From Mytilus californianus (Eukaryota > Mollusca > Bivalvia > Mytilida > Mytilidae), in contig NW_026262659.1 of assembly GCF_021869535.1 (NCBI RefSeq), forward strand, positions 372,001-436,000: a stretch of 64,000 bases of DNA, read 5' to 3'. The notes below the pieces were generated by a model, which ran no database searches, was not told where the DNA came from, and saw nothing but the letters and a program-made list of their open reading frames with translations. Numbering within the stretch: position 1 is the first letter of the stretch; the number at the start of each line of letters is the position of its first letter. Of the stretch, positions 12,301 to 20,800 are shown piece after piece. The position numbers and the translations under genes are program-made.

Positions 12301-13706
12301 AAAACACAGTTCCACCTTCAAGTCCATTAAAAGATGGTAAATATTTGTCGTCAGCCAAATATTATTATACTGCTGCACCAAAACTATCCAATTATTGATT
12401 TCAAGATAATCAAACAAAAATTGTTTTGTTGCATAAATGATATCTTGGATTCGTGTTCGGTAGCTTCATATTTCCCTTGGTCTTCAACAATATTACCCTT
12501 TGTTTGCAACTTACTGTTCAACTCTGACGGGGGCCTCAGTGGCAGAGTGATCTAAGTAATTCAACTACTGTATCACTTGCCTGTAAAGACTGAGGTTGTT
12601 AATTCCAATCCTGCACATGGCAGGTTCTACTCTAATCTTAATTGTTGAGGAACGCCAGTTTCCAGCTGAAGGTCTCTCTTGGCACTCTGGCTTCCTCCAC
12701 CAATAAAAACCGCCCAACAAAAAAAAAACATCCGCCAAGAAATAGCCAATAGTGCTGAAAGTGGTGTTAAACAACTAAAAACCATCAATCAATCAACTTG
12801 TTATAGTCGAAAATCATGCATCACAGCTTGAACAACCAAAAAGGTTGTATCTGAAGTTGTATCTGAAGTTACCTGTAAGATCATAATATTTGACAACTTT
12901 GCCCTGAAGATATAAATGTAACATAGAAAACAAAGACAAAGAAAAACTTTGGTTTGATTTCAAGTGAAACAATACAGATTTAGTGCTTTAGCTTCAAACC
13001 AATGAACACATTTATATCTTGGCTTTCAAATATTCGGCTTTGAGCGTTCCTGATGAAGGTAAATCCAGAAAAGCGCTTCGGACTCATGCAATTTATAACA
13101 TGTTGTTTTTAATTTTTTTAGAGCACTGAGTTGATACCTCTGCTGGTGGACTATCAGTCCCCAGGGGTATCATCAGCTCAGTAGGCAGTTCTTCGGTACT
13201 GACATGATTTATAACAAACTATCTAAAATTGCCAGTTTATAAATTTTGAAATTATACAGAAACTAAGGTTTCAACTCCCTCAGGCATAGTTTGCCTTAGA
13301 AGGATTTGGCTATTATATTTAGGTTTTTTTTTTATTATATAGCTCTTAAATGTTTTCGGTTCTTATACATCCTTGACTTTCAAATATTCAGCTTTGAGTG
13401 TTCCTGATGAAGGTAAATCCAGAAAAGTGCTTCGGAAGATTTTAATCGACCTTCAAATCTTGAAACAGACAGTTGATTATTCATATAATACAAAGATTTG
13501 TTCAAACACGAACAGTACATGCACTGATTATAAATCATTTTACAAGTATAATTGGATTTCTATTTCTTCTTTTGATAACCTAATACTTGACATATTTATT
13601 TTTCTAGGCAATAGAAAATAAAGAAAAGAAGCACAAAAGCAACTGTCCTATCCATAATGGTCCTGTTGAATGTCATGATTGTGAAGTCAAGGAGAACAGA
13701 ATATAG
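263..13706 (+). CDS. HMMR: HMMR/RHAMM-like hyaluronan-mediated motility receptor, 3' part of gene (8 exons seen)
   Basis: Coding exons seen: 263-333, 2586-2734, 4753-6887, 7380-7484, 8568-8659, 10916-11049, 12177-12336, 13615-13706. All junctions are GT/AG and phases fit throughout, giving about 980 residues without the N-terminus, which lies before the window. Most of the product is heptad-rich coiled coil (Leu/Glu/Lys/Gln). Identity rests on the C-terminal block: [20 protein letters not shown], then [20 protein letters not shown], then RFDPSKAF, the diagnostic HMMR C-terminal signature in the same order and spacing as vertebrate HMMR. Known role of the family: a microtubule- and spindle-pole-associated protein of dividing cells that can also bind hyaluronan. 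The large 711-codon central exon could be mistaken for a generic myosin-tail or golgin ORF on its own; the C-terminus removes that doubt. Confidence 0.93.
334..915 (+). repeat. Minisatellite of about 32 bp made from an HMMR exon end and its splice donor
   Basis: About 19 tandem copies of a unit reading roughly ttatgttattgaaggtcaat followed by tcggtgagtcta. The first part equals the last coding bases of the exon ending at 333 (codons for V-I-E-G-Q-F) and the second part is its 5' splice site. About half of the copies keep gtgagt; others have ggggag or another change that removes the GT. Units drift in length (27-33 bp). Confidence 0.88.
980..2206. mobile_element. Probable DNA element with imperfect terminal inverted repeats
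   Basis: The left end taccgtacctactcgcttat and the right end (read on the other strand) taccgtataaactcgcctaa form an imperfect inverted repeat, followed on both sides by a tagtcg motif. The interior has no convincing ORF; short ORFs inside are not protein-like. No clear target duplication beyond TA was found, so the ends are provisional. It lies in an HMMR intron. Confidence 0.45.
2586..2734 (+). CDS. HMMR: HMMR exon, start of coiled coil
   Basis: Acceptor tttttcag before 2586 and donor gtatgt after 2734. It encodes (A)[17 protein letters not shown], continues with hydrophilic coiled coil and ends [12 protein letters not shown] in phase 0, fitting the next exon, which begins [11 protein letters not shown]. 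Its last 30 bases plus donor are repeated downstream. Confidence 0.88.
2706..3150 (+). repeat. Tandem repeat (79 bp) containing exon end ELVH(S/F)INKEK and splice donor
   Basis: Six copies begin near 2706, 2792, 2871, 2950, 3029 and 3108; the last four are spaced exactly 79 bp apart. Copy 1 is the authentic exon end. Each of copies 2-5 repeats the bases for ELVH(S/F)INKEK followed by the donor gtatgtccaca. Most also carry an acceptor-like ctttcatacag just before, so they resemble 29-bp micro-exons. Copy 6 is altered (aaggaggaggtagg). Overlapping ORFs here are a by-product of the repetition. Confidence 0.9.
3255..4750. other. HMMR intron, no feature recognised
   Basis: AT-rich unique-looking sequence between the 79-bp array and the large HMMR exon. 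I see no protein-like ORF, RNA gene or clear repeat boundary. A polypyrimidine stretch and ttttcag at 4739-4752 form the acceptor of the next exon. Confidence 0.6.
4753..6887 (+). CDS. HMMR: HMMR large central coiled-coil exon (711 codons plus 2 bases)
   Basis: One open frame from the acceptor at 4752 (ttattttcag) to a donor at 6888 (gtatct). It opens [16 protein letters not shown] and ends DVQSLQ plus AG, completed to Arg by the next exon. The composition is typical of an uninterrupted coiled coil (E, K, Q, L, T rich, almost no Pro or Gly). There is an internal duplication of about 35 residues: [20 protein letters not shown] (from about 5716) against [20 protein letters not shown] (from about 5821). 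Past the donor the frame runs on into intron ([10 protein letters not shown]) to a stop at 6964; that tail is not coding. Confidence 0.95.
6961..7379. other. HMMR intron, no feature recognised
   Basis: Short AT-rich intron with no ORF or repeat of note. It ends in ttattatttag, the acceptor of the exon at 7380. Confidence 0.6.
7380..7484 (+). CDS. HMMR: HMMR exon
   Basis: Encodes (R)[18 protein letters not shown] then [15 protein letters not shown] plus AA. Acceptor atttag, donor gtatgc. Phase fits both neighbours: 1 leading base and 2 trailing bases, completed to Asn by the C of the next exon. Confidence 0.88.
7485..8567. other. HMMR intron, no gene
   Basis: No convincing coding sequence. 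A short A-rich imperfect duplication (gaatacactgaaaacgagaa against aatacaccgaaaacaagaag) lies at 8273-8340. Confidence 0.55.
8568..8659 (+). CDS. HMMR: HMMR exon, start of conserved C-terminal block
   Basis: Encodes (N)[15 protein letters not shown] then [15 protein letters not shown] plus G. It matches the region of vertebrate HMMR that reads WRLLYEELYNKTKPF. Acceptor tttacag, donor gtaatt. Confidence 0.92.
9131..10490. mobile_element. Repeat element with internal 166-bp tandem units
   Basis: The left end tagctcacctggcccgaagg forms a hairpin with ggccaagtgagct. The right end caggtgagcgacacagg is inverted relative to the left. Between them are about seven tandem copies of a unit near 166 bp containing agagaaccactgaatggaat and ccaagatggccgcc, starting near 9233, 9400, 9567, 9735, 9900, 10066 and 10231. 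The 61-residue minus-strand ORFs repeated every 166 bp are by-products of this periodicity. I recognise this as a dispersed molluscan-type repeat. It sits in an HMMR intron. Confidence 0.8.
10814..10868 (+). repeat. Duplicated copy of the HMMR acceptor and exon start
   Basis: Bases 10814-10868 repeat 10884-10933 at a period of 70 bp. Both contain gtaacagactgatggttgtt, a pyrimidine tract, tgtag and the first exon bases (GGGAGAAGTCAGTTTGCC in the true copy, GGGAGCAGTCAGTTTGCC in the upstream copy). In the upstream copy the next codon is TAG, so using this acceptor would end the protein. Confidence 0.85.
10916..11049 (+). CDS. HMMR: HMMR exon with the KLLGHQN signature
   Basis: Encodes (G)[16 protein letters not shown] then [20 protein letters not shown] then [19 protein letters not shown] is the most conserved HMMR motif. 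Acceptor cattgtag, donor gtaagt, phase 2 in and 0 out. Confidence 0.95.
11636..12139. mobile_element. Probable MITE-like element with imperfect inverted ends
   Basis: The left end ttatagcagggttttttttc and the right end (other strand) ttatagcgggtaattttagc form an imperfect inverted repeat, followed by gcgggtg-like motifs on both sides. There is no ORF inside. It abuts the acceptor region of the next HMMR exon by about 40 bp. Confidence 0.5.
12177..12336 (+). CDS. HMMR: HMMR exon with FDPSKAF motif
   Basis: Encodes [20 protein letters not shown], continues EKNLTLEG, then [15 protein letters not shown] and [10 protein letters not shown] plus G. (H/R)FDPSKAF followed by a Lys-Glu-Asn and PLK segment is specific to the HMMR C-terminus. 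Acceptor tatcaag, donor gtaaat. Confidence 0.94.
12528..12800 (+). mobile_element. tRNA-derived SINE, degraded copy
   Basis: It shares layout with the copy at 18356: gggggcctcagtggcagagt at the head (box A region), gaggttgttaattccaatcc (decayed box B), a body with tggcttcctccaccaataaa and a tail caactaaaaaccatcaatca. Box B lacks the intact GTTCGAA, so it is probably no longer transcribed. Confidence 0.75.
13015..13445. repeat. Dispersed repeat, two diverged halves around a palindrome
   Basis: The motif gttcctgatgaaggtaaatc followed by cagaaaagcgcttcgga occurs at about 13048-13085 and again at 13398-13436. Between them is gagttgatacctctgctggt ... ccaggggtatcatcagctca, an imperfect palindrome. 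No coding potential. Confidence 0.55.
13615..13706 (+). CDS. HMMR: HMMR terminal exon
   Basis: Using the acceptor gcaatag before 13615, the final G of the previous exon joins AA and the frame runs [20 protein letters not shown] then [10 protein letters not shown] to TAG at 13704-13706. The NC(x)nP.EC pattern resembles the vertebrate end (NTNCYRAPMEC), which favours this choice. The stronger-looking acceptor ttttctag, 7 bases upstream (exon from 13608), would give only GNRK and a stop at 13619-13621. See findings. Confidence 0.65.
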
Positions 13707-14160
13707 TGTTATTGTTACATTGTGTATTATGATTCTAACAATGTGTGTTATGTCCCATTATATAATCTTATAGTGACATTGTGTATAATGATAGTGCCAG
13801 TGTGTGGTATGTCAAGTTACACAGCACATAGTTTTAATTGTGTCACATTATATAATTTTATAGTGACATTGTGTAAGATGATTGTGCTGTTGTGTTGTAT
13901 GTCAAGTTACACAGCACATAGTTTTAATTGTGTCAAATGATTCTAACAATGTGTTTTATATAAATGTGACAATGTATTGTTTTATAATTATCAACACAAA
14001 AAACTGTAAAAGTAATATTATTTGTAGGATTGATTTTAAAGATTCCATTCCTCCTCCTAACCACAATATTCATTTCAAGGTTTGTGAATTTTAGTGTTTA
14101 CCAGAATATATTTCTCTCATCACCTGAATAAAAGGAGGCGACAATACATTTGAATAAAAA
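13707..14160 (+). terminator. HMMR 3' region with duplicated segment and poly(A) signals
   Basis: Candidate poly(A) signals AATAAA lie at 14127-14132 and 14153-14158, about 420-450 bases after the stop. The segment between contains a tandem duplication: atgtcaagttacacagcaca with flanks at about 13808 and 13899. No RNA evidence is available to choose the cleavage site. Confidence 0.5.
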
Positions 14161-15890
14161 CCAGCTGCAAAACACTGATTGCGCCAGTGATTACAGGATC
14201 TAGTCAGATACATTAGCTGAAGAATACATTAAATGCAGCAGAAATCTTCTTTTCTAAAGTCATATGTACTCACACATCTCACTTTTGTGACAATGAAATA
14301 GCAGGTTTTATGTGAAGTATCACTTAACCAAACAAAGAAAAGAAACTGTAGAATAACTGTGTATGTTATGCTGTATTTAGTTGTTAGTGATTTTTATGTA
14401 GTATTATATATGCAACCACCTTTTAATTTTTTAATCTATATTATAAATCTATGATGGGTACCTTTTCTGAGTTAGTATTAATTAATTATCTGTGAAAATT
14501 TTGAATCTATGGCAGCACTTTTTTCACACTACCTCTATATATTGTTAATCAGTGAAAGTTTAAATCTGGAAGGTACTTTTTCACATTACCTCTATTTACG
14601 TATCATTTATGTAAGATTTACCAAAGATACTTTTTCTGTGTACCTTTATTTTTATAGTGTTTGTTTTTCTTTAGATTTTAGTATGTAGTGATTAGTAGTA
14701 ACTAGATCTAGACCAATGTAGAAAAAAAAGTTTTAAAAAAATAAACTCGCCTTCCTCTGTCAATAACTCTGACTATATTAGCAACATTTCTTTTACCTTA
14801 TAAGAATTTACAAAAAAATGAACTGGTTACACCAGTGCTTGATATGCCAGTCAAAAATTTAGATATTTATAAATATTTTTTCATCAAGCTTTTCTAATAA
14901 TCACTAAATGAAATTCAAGCCAGTTCTATTTGATGAATATTTACAATGTCTTTGATTCGACCTTATGCAGTTACTGTCAATTCTACTGTTCATCACCATG
15001 GCAACAATATTTTAAGTTTTCATGTTTAATAACTATTTAGATAAGTCATGTCAATATGTGCCAATTTATTTTAAGAATGTGTCTGACAGAGAATTAGTCA
15101 TTAGAAAGTTTTGAATGTGATTTTAGATATAGTTTCCTGTAACACCATTGATCAATAACCTTAGAACTTTATAACATATACACATCCTGTATAAACAAAA
15201 CTTCGAAATCCAGATTTTATATGTGTTCAAGTTTAGGGATATACCACAGAAAAACACTTAGGTGTCACATTAATATGCCCAAATTATTAAAACCGCTGCC
15301 TTTGAAACTCTTTGCACTAGATTCACATATGCAATCTTGTTACTTACACAGACTCCTTACTGGTTCTTTATGTAACATGTCAGTAAATAGAAGCAAATAA
15401 AGGTCTGTTAAAGTTTTTTCAATCAGGTTCAACTGTATGCTGACATATCATGTGTTGAGTGATTGTTTATGTATTTTGTGCATGATCAAGATCAATTAAA
15501 ATTTTAGACTGTGCTTAATTTTTTTTTGTTTAATTTAGTTTCTATGTCAATTCAGGCCATTTCAGTACCACCTTTAACATCCCTGTCTGTGTGAAGATCT
15601 ATCGTGGAGCAGGATTATTAGCAAGAAAATGATACATCTTTGAAAGATGGACCCTGAACTTAAATTGGATGTCTGAACATGATGGTCACACAACCCATAA
15701 TTCCAGGTTCATTGCATTGGATAAAGTAAACCCTTAAGTTTTATGTCTCAGATACTTAAAGATCCACAATGATATAACTTATTGTAAGGATGTATATAGG
15801 GGAATAGGACAACATTCTAAAAACTAGGTTACTCTTCTATATTCTATGCTTCATTGATTTTGATAAGTATGTTTTTGGACATGCAGTATA
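14161..15890. other. Intergenic or extended 3'UTR, no gene recognised
   Basis: AT-rich, with no protein-like ORF and no clear repeat. It could belong to a long HMMR 3'UTR. Confidence 0.5.
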
Positions 15891-15899
15891 AATGAACTG

Positions 15900-17700
15900 A
15901 AAAGTCACATGATCGGACAGTTTATTTGGAATAACTGAGCACATAATTAAGCAAGTGTATATCTGTCATTGGTATGATCATAGTCCAGTATACACAGAAA
16001 AAAATGTGGTAAAAATAAACAGACAAGTTTCATGGATTGAAAGATCACATGATCAGACAATGTTATTAAATGGGTTGATAGATCACATGATCCGACCATG
16101 TTAATGGGTTGATAGATCTCATGATCAGACAATTTTAATGGATTGATAGATCACATGATCAGTCAGGTCTTAAAAGTAAAATAGCAAAAATGCCGAACTC
16201 CAAGGAAAATTCCAAACAGAAAGCCCTTTATCAAATGGCAAAATCAAAAGTTTAAACACATCAAACGAATGGAAAACAACTGTTATATTCCTGACTTGGT
16301 ACAGGCATATCCTTGTGTTTCCTGATGGACAGATAGATGACATGATGGGGGAGGTTTAATGGATTGATAGATCACATGATGAGACAGGTTTAATGGATGC
16401 TTAAAATCATGATCAGTCATGCTTAATGGATTGATAGATCATACGACTAAACAGTTTTATTGGATTAATAGACCACATTATTAGGCAGGTTTAATAAATA
16501 GTTTTATTCCATATTAGTATTATTTTAGTAGGTTTCTCTATATGAATTTGATTTTAAATAAAAAAGAATATTCACCTGGAGAAAAGTGTTATTCACGGCT
16601 AAAGTTCCGAACTTTTACATGTAACATTATGGTAAAATGTTTGACGTACAATTGGTTTTGGTAAATATTTGTCATTAAATACATTATTTTCTCTTGGAAT
16701 ATGGAATAAAACAATTACTGTCTTTTGTTTCGGTAAGTATGTGGTTTAATTGACTTTTGAAATACTGATATTCACTTCAGCCATCGGCCTCAGTGAATAT
16801 CAGTTTTTCAAAAGTCAATAAAACCGCATATTTACCTCATCAAAAGACAGTAATTGTATACAATCACATCATCCACCTTTTTAAAAGATTGATAGATAAA
16901 CTGTTCAGGCAGATTTAATAGATTGATAGATAAACTGTTCAGGCAGATTTAATAGATTGATAGATCACATGATCAGATAGGTTTAATTGATTGATATATT
17001 ACAGGCCCAGAACAGTTTAAGAAATGGTTCAATCACATCATTGTTCTTTTTAAGCAATTGATAGATTGAATGATCCGTCAGATGATTGATAGATCACATG
17101 AGCAGATGGGTTGAATGAAAGACTAAATCACATCATTTGTCAGGTTTTATAATGGACTGCTAGGTCATATGATCAGTTAGGCTTAATGAGGGGCCTGATG
17201 GGGGGTCTCATCACGATTCACGAGTTGATTTTTTTGTCAATCACGATTCACAGAAAATAAATTTCCATGATCACGGATATCGAAAATATAAAAAAAAATA
17301 AATCTGTAGAAAAATGGATCACGATAGCGAAAATGCGCCGATCACGAAGAACGAAATAACCCATCAGGCCCCTCCTTAATGGATCGATAGATTGCATGAT
17401 CAGGTGAGTTGAATGAATTCCTAGATCAGATGATGGATTGATAAATCACATGATCAGGTGGGTTGAATGAATTGTTAAATCACATTATCACAGATTTAAT
17501 GGATTGATAGATCAAATGATCAGTAAATATAAGCCATTTTATAGATTGATAGACTGCATGAACATTCAGGTTTAATAGATTGATAGATTGCATGAACAGT
17601 CATAGATGCCTAGATTACATGATTGAACAGTCAGGTTGAATGAATTGATAAATTGCTTGAACAGTCAGGTTTAATGGATTGATAGAATACAAGATCAGAA
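15900..17700. repeat. Degenerate array of about 33 bp built on GATAGATCACATGATCAG
   Basis: Dozens of diverged copies of a unit like taatggattgatagatcaca followed by tgatcagacaggtt. The array is interrupted by a dispersed repeat (about 16190-16320), a unique block with another inverted repeat (16560-16860) and a small MITE (17188-17374). It lies between HMMR and DCTD and ends about 100 bp before the DCTD start. Confidence 0.8.
17188..17374. mobile_element. Small MITE with GAGGGGCCTGATGGG terminal repeats
   Basis: Left end gaggggcctgatggg, right end cccatcaggcccctc, a perfect 15-bp inverted repeat. Flanks share cttaat on both sides (17182-17187 and 17375-17380), a likely target duplication. 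The interior is rich in atcacgat motifs and non-coding. It was inserted into the 33-bp array. Confidence 0.8.
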
Positions 17701-17805
17701 TTAACTTGGTTAAGATATAATTTTCGGATTCAAATCATGTCTGTTTCGGATTGTTTTACTTATTCGGAACACACTCGATTTTTCATCAAGTCTTCAGAAA
17801 AAATC

Positions 17806-17815
17806 TTCCCGCGAA
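17806..17815 (+). promoter_or_regulatory. E2F-like site before DCTD start
   Basis: TTCCCGCGAA, ending 11 bases before the ATG of DCTD, matches the core of E2F/DP sites (TTTSSCGC class). dCMP deaminase supplies dUMP for dTMP synthesis and is an S-phase gene in animals, so the site makes sense, but it is a short motif and untested. Confidence 0.45.
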
Positions 17816-17826
17816 TTTTATGAACG

Positions 17827-17870
17827 ATGTCATCAGCAAATAACATTAGCGACGAATTTAAAGAGAAATG
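17827..17870 (+). CDS. DCTD: DCTD exon 1 (start codon)
   Basis: ATG at 17827 opens [14 protein letters not shown] plus TG, then donor gtaaat. The two trailing bases plus T of the next exon make Cys, keeping the frame into [14 protein letters not shown] chose it because phase, donor and a promoter-like context (CCCGCG just upstream) all agree and no better ATG exon was seen between 17.9 and 25.2 kb. The peptide itself is not conserved, so this is an inference. Confidence 0.6.
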
Positions 17871-20800
17871 GTAAATATGTGTGTGCGTCTTCTATCATAT
17901 TTGAATCAATCGCTTTGATAGCTTTTCCAGAGTGGTTAATTGATAGTGACAATCCCGCATAAATACAAAAACAGACTAAATCCAGCATTCATTCACCGAC
18001 CAATATAAGAATTCATTCTCCATTGTAACTGCTGTCGACTGGAGCATCCTTGAAGACAGCATATTCAACCAAAGTAATCGAAACAAATTGCGTTCTCCAT
18101 ACCCGTTGTAAAAGGTCCATTGGGATTCTACAACGTATTTTCACATACAATTGTGTTCCAACCACCACAGGGCTGTCAAGTTTTCATAAAGCAAATGTGT
18201 GAGATTTAGCAAAAATTATAAAGATCTAAGAGAAAAAATAAATTTAGATCAAAGGAAAATGCCACCAAATAAGCATGAAAATGTGTGAATCTGCATGAGA
18301 CTTTACAGTACTGCCACCACCCTATTCCCTTTTCAGATAATGTTGTATTCAATTGGGGGGCCTCGGTGGCCGAGTGGTCTTAGTAGTTACTACTGTAATC
18401 ACTAGCCAGTCAACACTGAGGTTGTGAGTTCGAACCCCGCTCGTGCAGGTGCACTCGACTCCAATCTTAATTGACTAGGATTGTCAGTGTTCCTATTGAA
18501 GGTCGGTGGTTTTCTCCGGGCACTCCGGCTTCCTCCACCAATAAAAACTGGACGCCACGAAATAGCCCAAAAGCGGTGCTTAAAAGTGGCGTTAAAACAC
18601 CAAAAATCAAATCAATTGTATTCAATTGTATTTGTACTACTGGCCAATGTAACGGTTCAACCACCACCTTAATCCCTTTTCAGATTCTGTGACAGAATCC
18701 CAAAAGTAGCCTTTCTACCTGCCATTAAGTTTTAAAGGACAATAACTCTATATTTTACAGGAAGTTGAAATGCGCAATGCAGTCACAACCTATTTTCACG
18801 AGACACATACAGTTATCCTGAACTAACCGTAAATCTTTGCTTATTTCCACCATTAATTCTGTCATTAGCATCTATTTGTTATAATAGGTACAGTCATTGT
18901 ATTGAACAAAATCATTCCTCTTTGTCGCATAATTTATATATTATGCATAGTGATGCACGTTACTGAATATGAAAGTGCATATGTAGTTGTCTCCCTTAGT
19001 AGTATAATCAATTTCAGAATGTGCATATCTGGCTCCATGATAAAAAGTATTTAATAAATTAATCCAAGCATTACACAACAATAGACATTAAACATTTACT
19101 AAAAATTAAAAAAAAAATGGCTTGAAATAATATTGCCTTAACCTCCTCCCCTTAAAAAAAACAAATTGTATTTGGCAGACAGGATTATTATGTCATTGTT
19201 ATTTCCCTTGTTTAAAACTATAAATTTGATATTTCTTTATTTAATGACTTACATGATGCCTATTCAGTTCATATTTGTGAAATTGAACAGATATTGGTAT
19301 TTTGAATTCATTGGTTAAAGATATTTTTTTATATTCTAAAGTTTAGTATTTGCATCGTCGCAAATCATTTATAACCTTCTTTGATAGACTTAGGCCTATA
19401 CATTTTATATAACTGGTTTGTAAACATTATGATAAACTGTCTGAAGACTGAAGTTCAGTCCAATAGAGGAAAGCTGTGAATTTCCAAAATTTCCATTAAT
19501 GATTAGTGCATCTGCCATGTGCCTTCTTTATACTATGGGTAATTATTGAATTCATTGAATGCTCCATTCCTTTACTTTGGACAACATGATAAAAGTTGTA
19601 CTTACTAACTTAGTGACTAAATTATATATTGTTTTCACTGTTTTTGGTTTTCATTTACTTAGGTATTAAGATAGCGCTTTTACTTATGGCATCCATTGTC
19701 TCCGTATAAATCAGTTCACAAACTTGAACAAGCTGAGGTCTGCATCCCTGAATCTCCAGCAGAATTGTTGCTGTTGCAGGTACATGCCTTACCACATTAT
19801 TCTTCTTAAATATGACATGTCACATATTGAGCACCTACATTTAATAAGCCACTGGGTGTTAAACAATGGTTGATGCATCAGTTCAACTCAATCTGCAGTG
19901 TTCTATGCTTTATTTCGCTTTGATTTACATAAATAAGTGCTATTGTGGAATACTGTGCTGTTGCACAATACTTAGTCAACCTGTTGTATATTTATAAGCT
20001 TCATAACGAGTGAGAATGGGATATCGCTTGATATCAACTGGAGTTATTCAATTTCAATATGATAATAAACGAGCCTTGTCCCATGGACAAAATGTACATC
20101 GTCATAAACTTTGAAAGTCATCAATGACATAACAAATAGCAAATGGAAAAAAAAAAACAATATATTATGAGAAAAAAAAATCCCTCCCTGACCCCCAAAA
20201 AAAACCAAAAAAACAAAATTGAAAAAATTTGAAATTTTTATAAATTTGTTGAAAATAGTATGACCCCCCCACCCCCCAAAAAAAATCCCCCACCCTCCAA
20301 ATTTTTCTTTTTTTTAAATTTGAAAATTTCAAAAAATATGAAGCCACCAAAAAAATTGACATGATAGAACTTTTCGGTCGGTCGTATAAAAACATTACAG
20401 AGAAAATAATTTCGTTCTTTGCCAGATAATTGATGAAACAAGACTATACAAAATAAAAGTAGTGAATGAACATTGGGTTATTCCTCTTAGTATGAAAAAA
20501 ATGTCAAAAGAAAAACTTTGGTTGTTCCCCTTGCATTCATTAGTTGTTTATAAACAAAAAAAATATATTACTGTTTTCTCAGGCGTGCATGAATATACAG
20601 TCAAATGTTTTGTTATATTTTGCTCTAATTGTAGATGACTGTTTAAAAAAACAAATTTCATTGGTTTATTTTGATATTTACAAAATTATGTAGAAAGGCT
20701 ACCAAAAGGGATTTTTCCCCATCCCTAAAATCTGCTTAGCATGATACAGACCACTCTTGATACAGTTTAAACATGTTAAATGCTATTCATTCTGATTCCT

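Noticed and set aside
19662-19779. Possible DCTD 5' exon ending cag/gtacat
   Set aside because: Only a short ATG frame with an early stop and no phase match to exon 2; the exon at 17827 fits better.
20165-20441. Overlapping minus-strand ORFs with GGG and F-rich content
   Set aside because: Translation of poly-A/poly-C low-complexity sequence.
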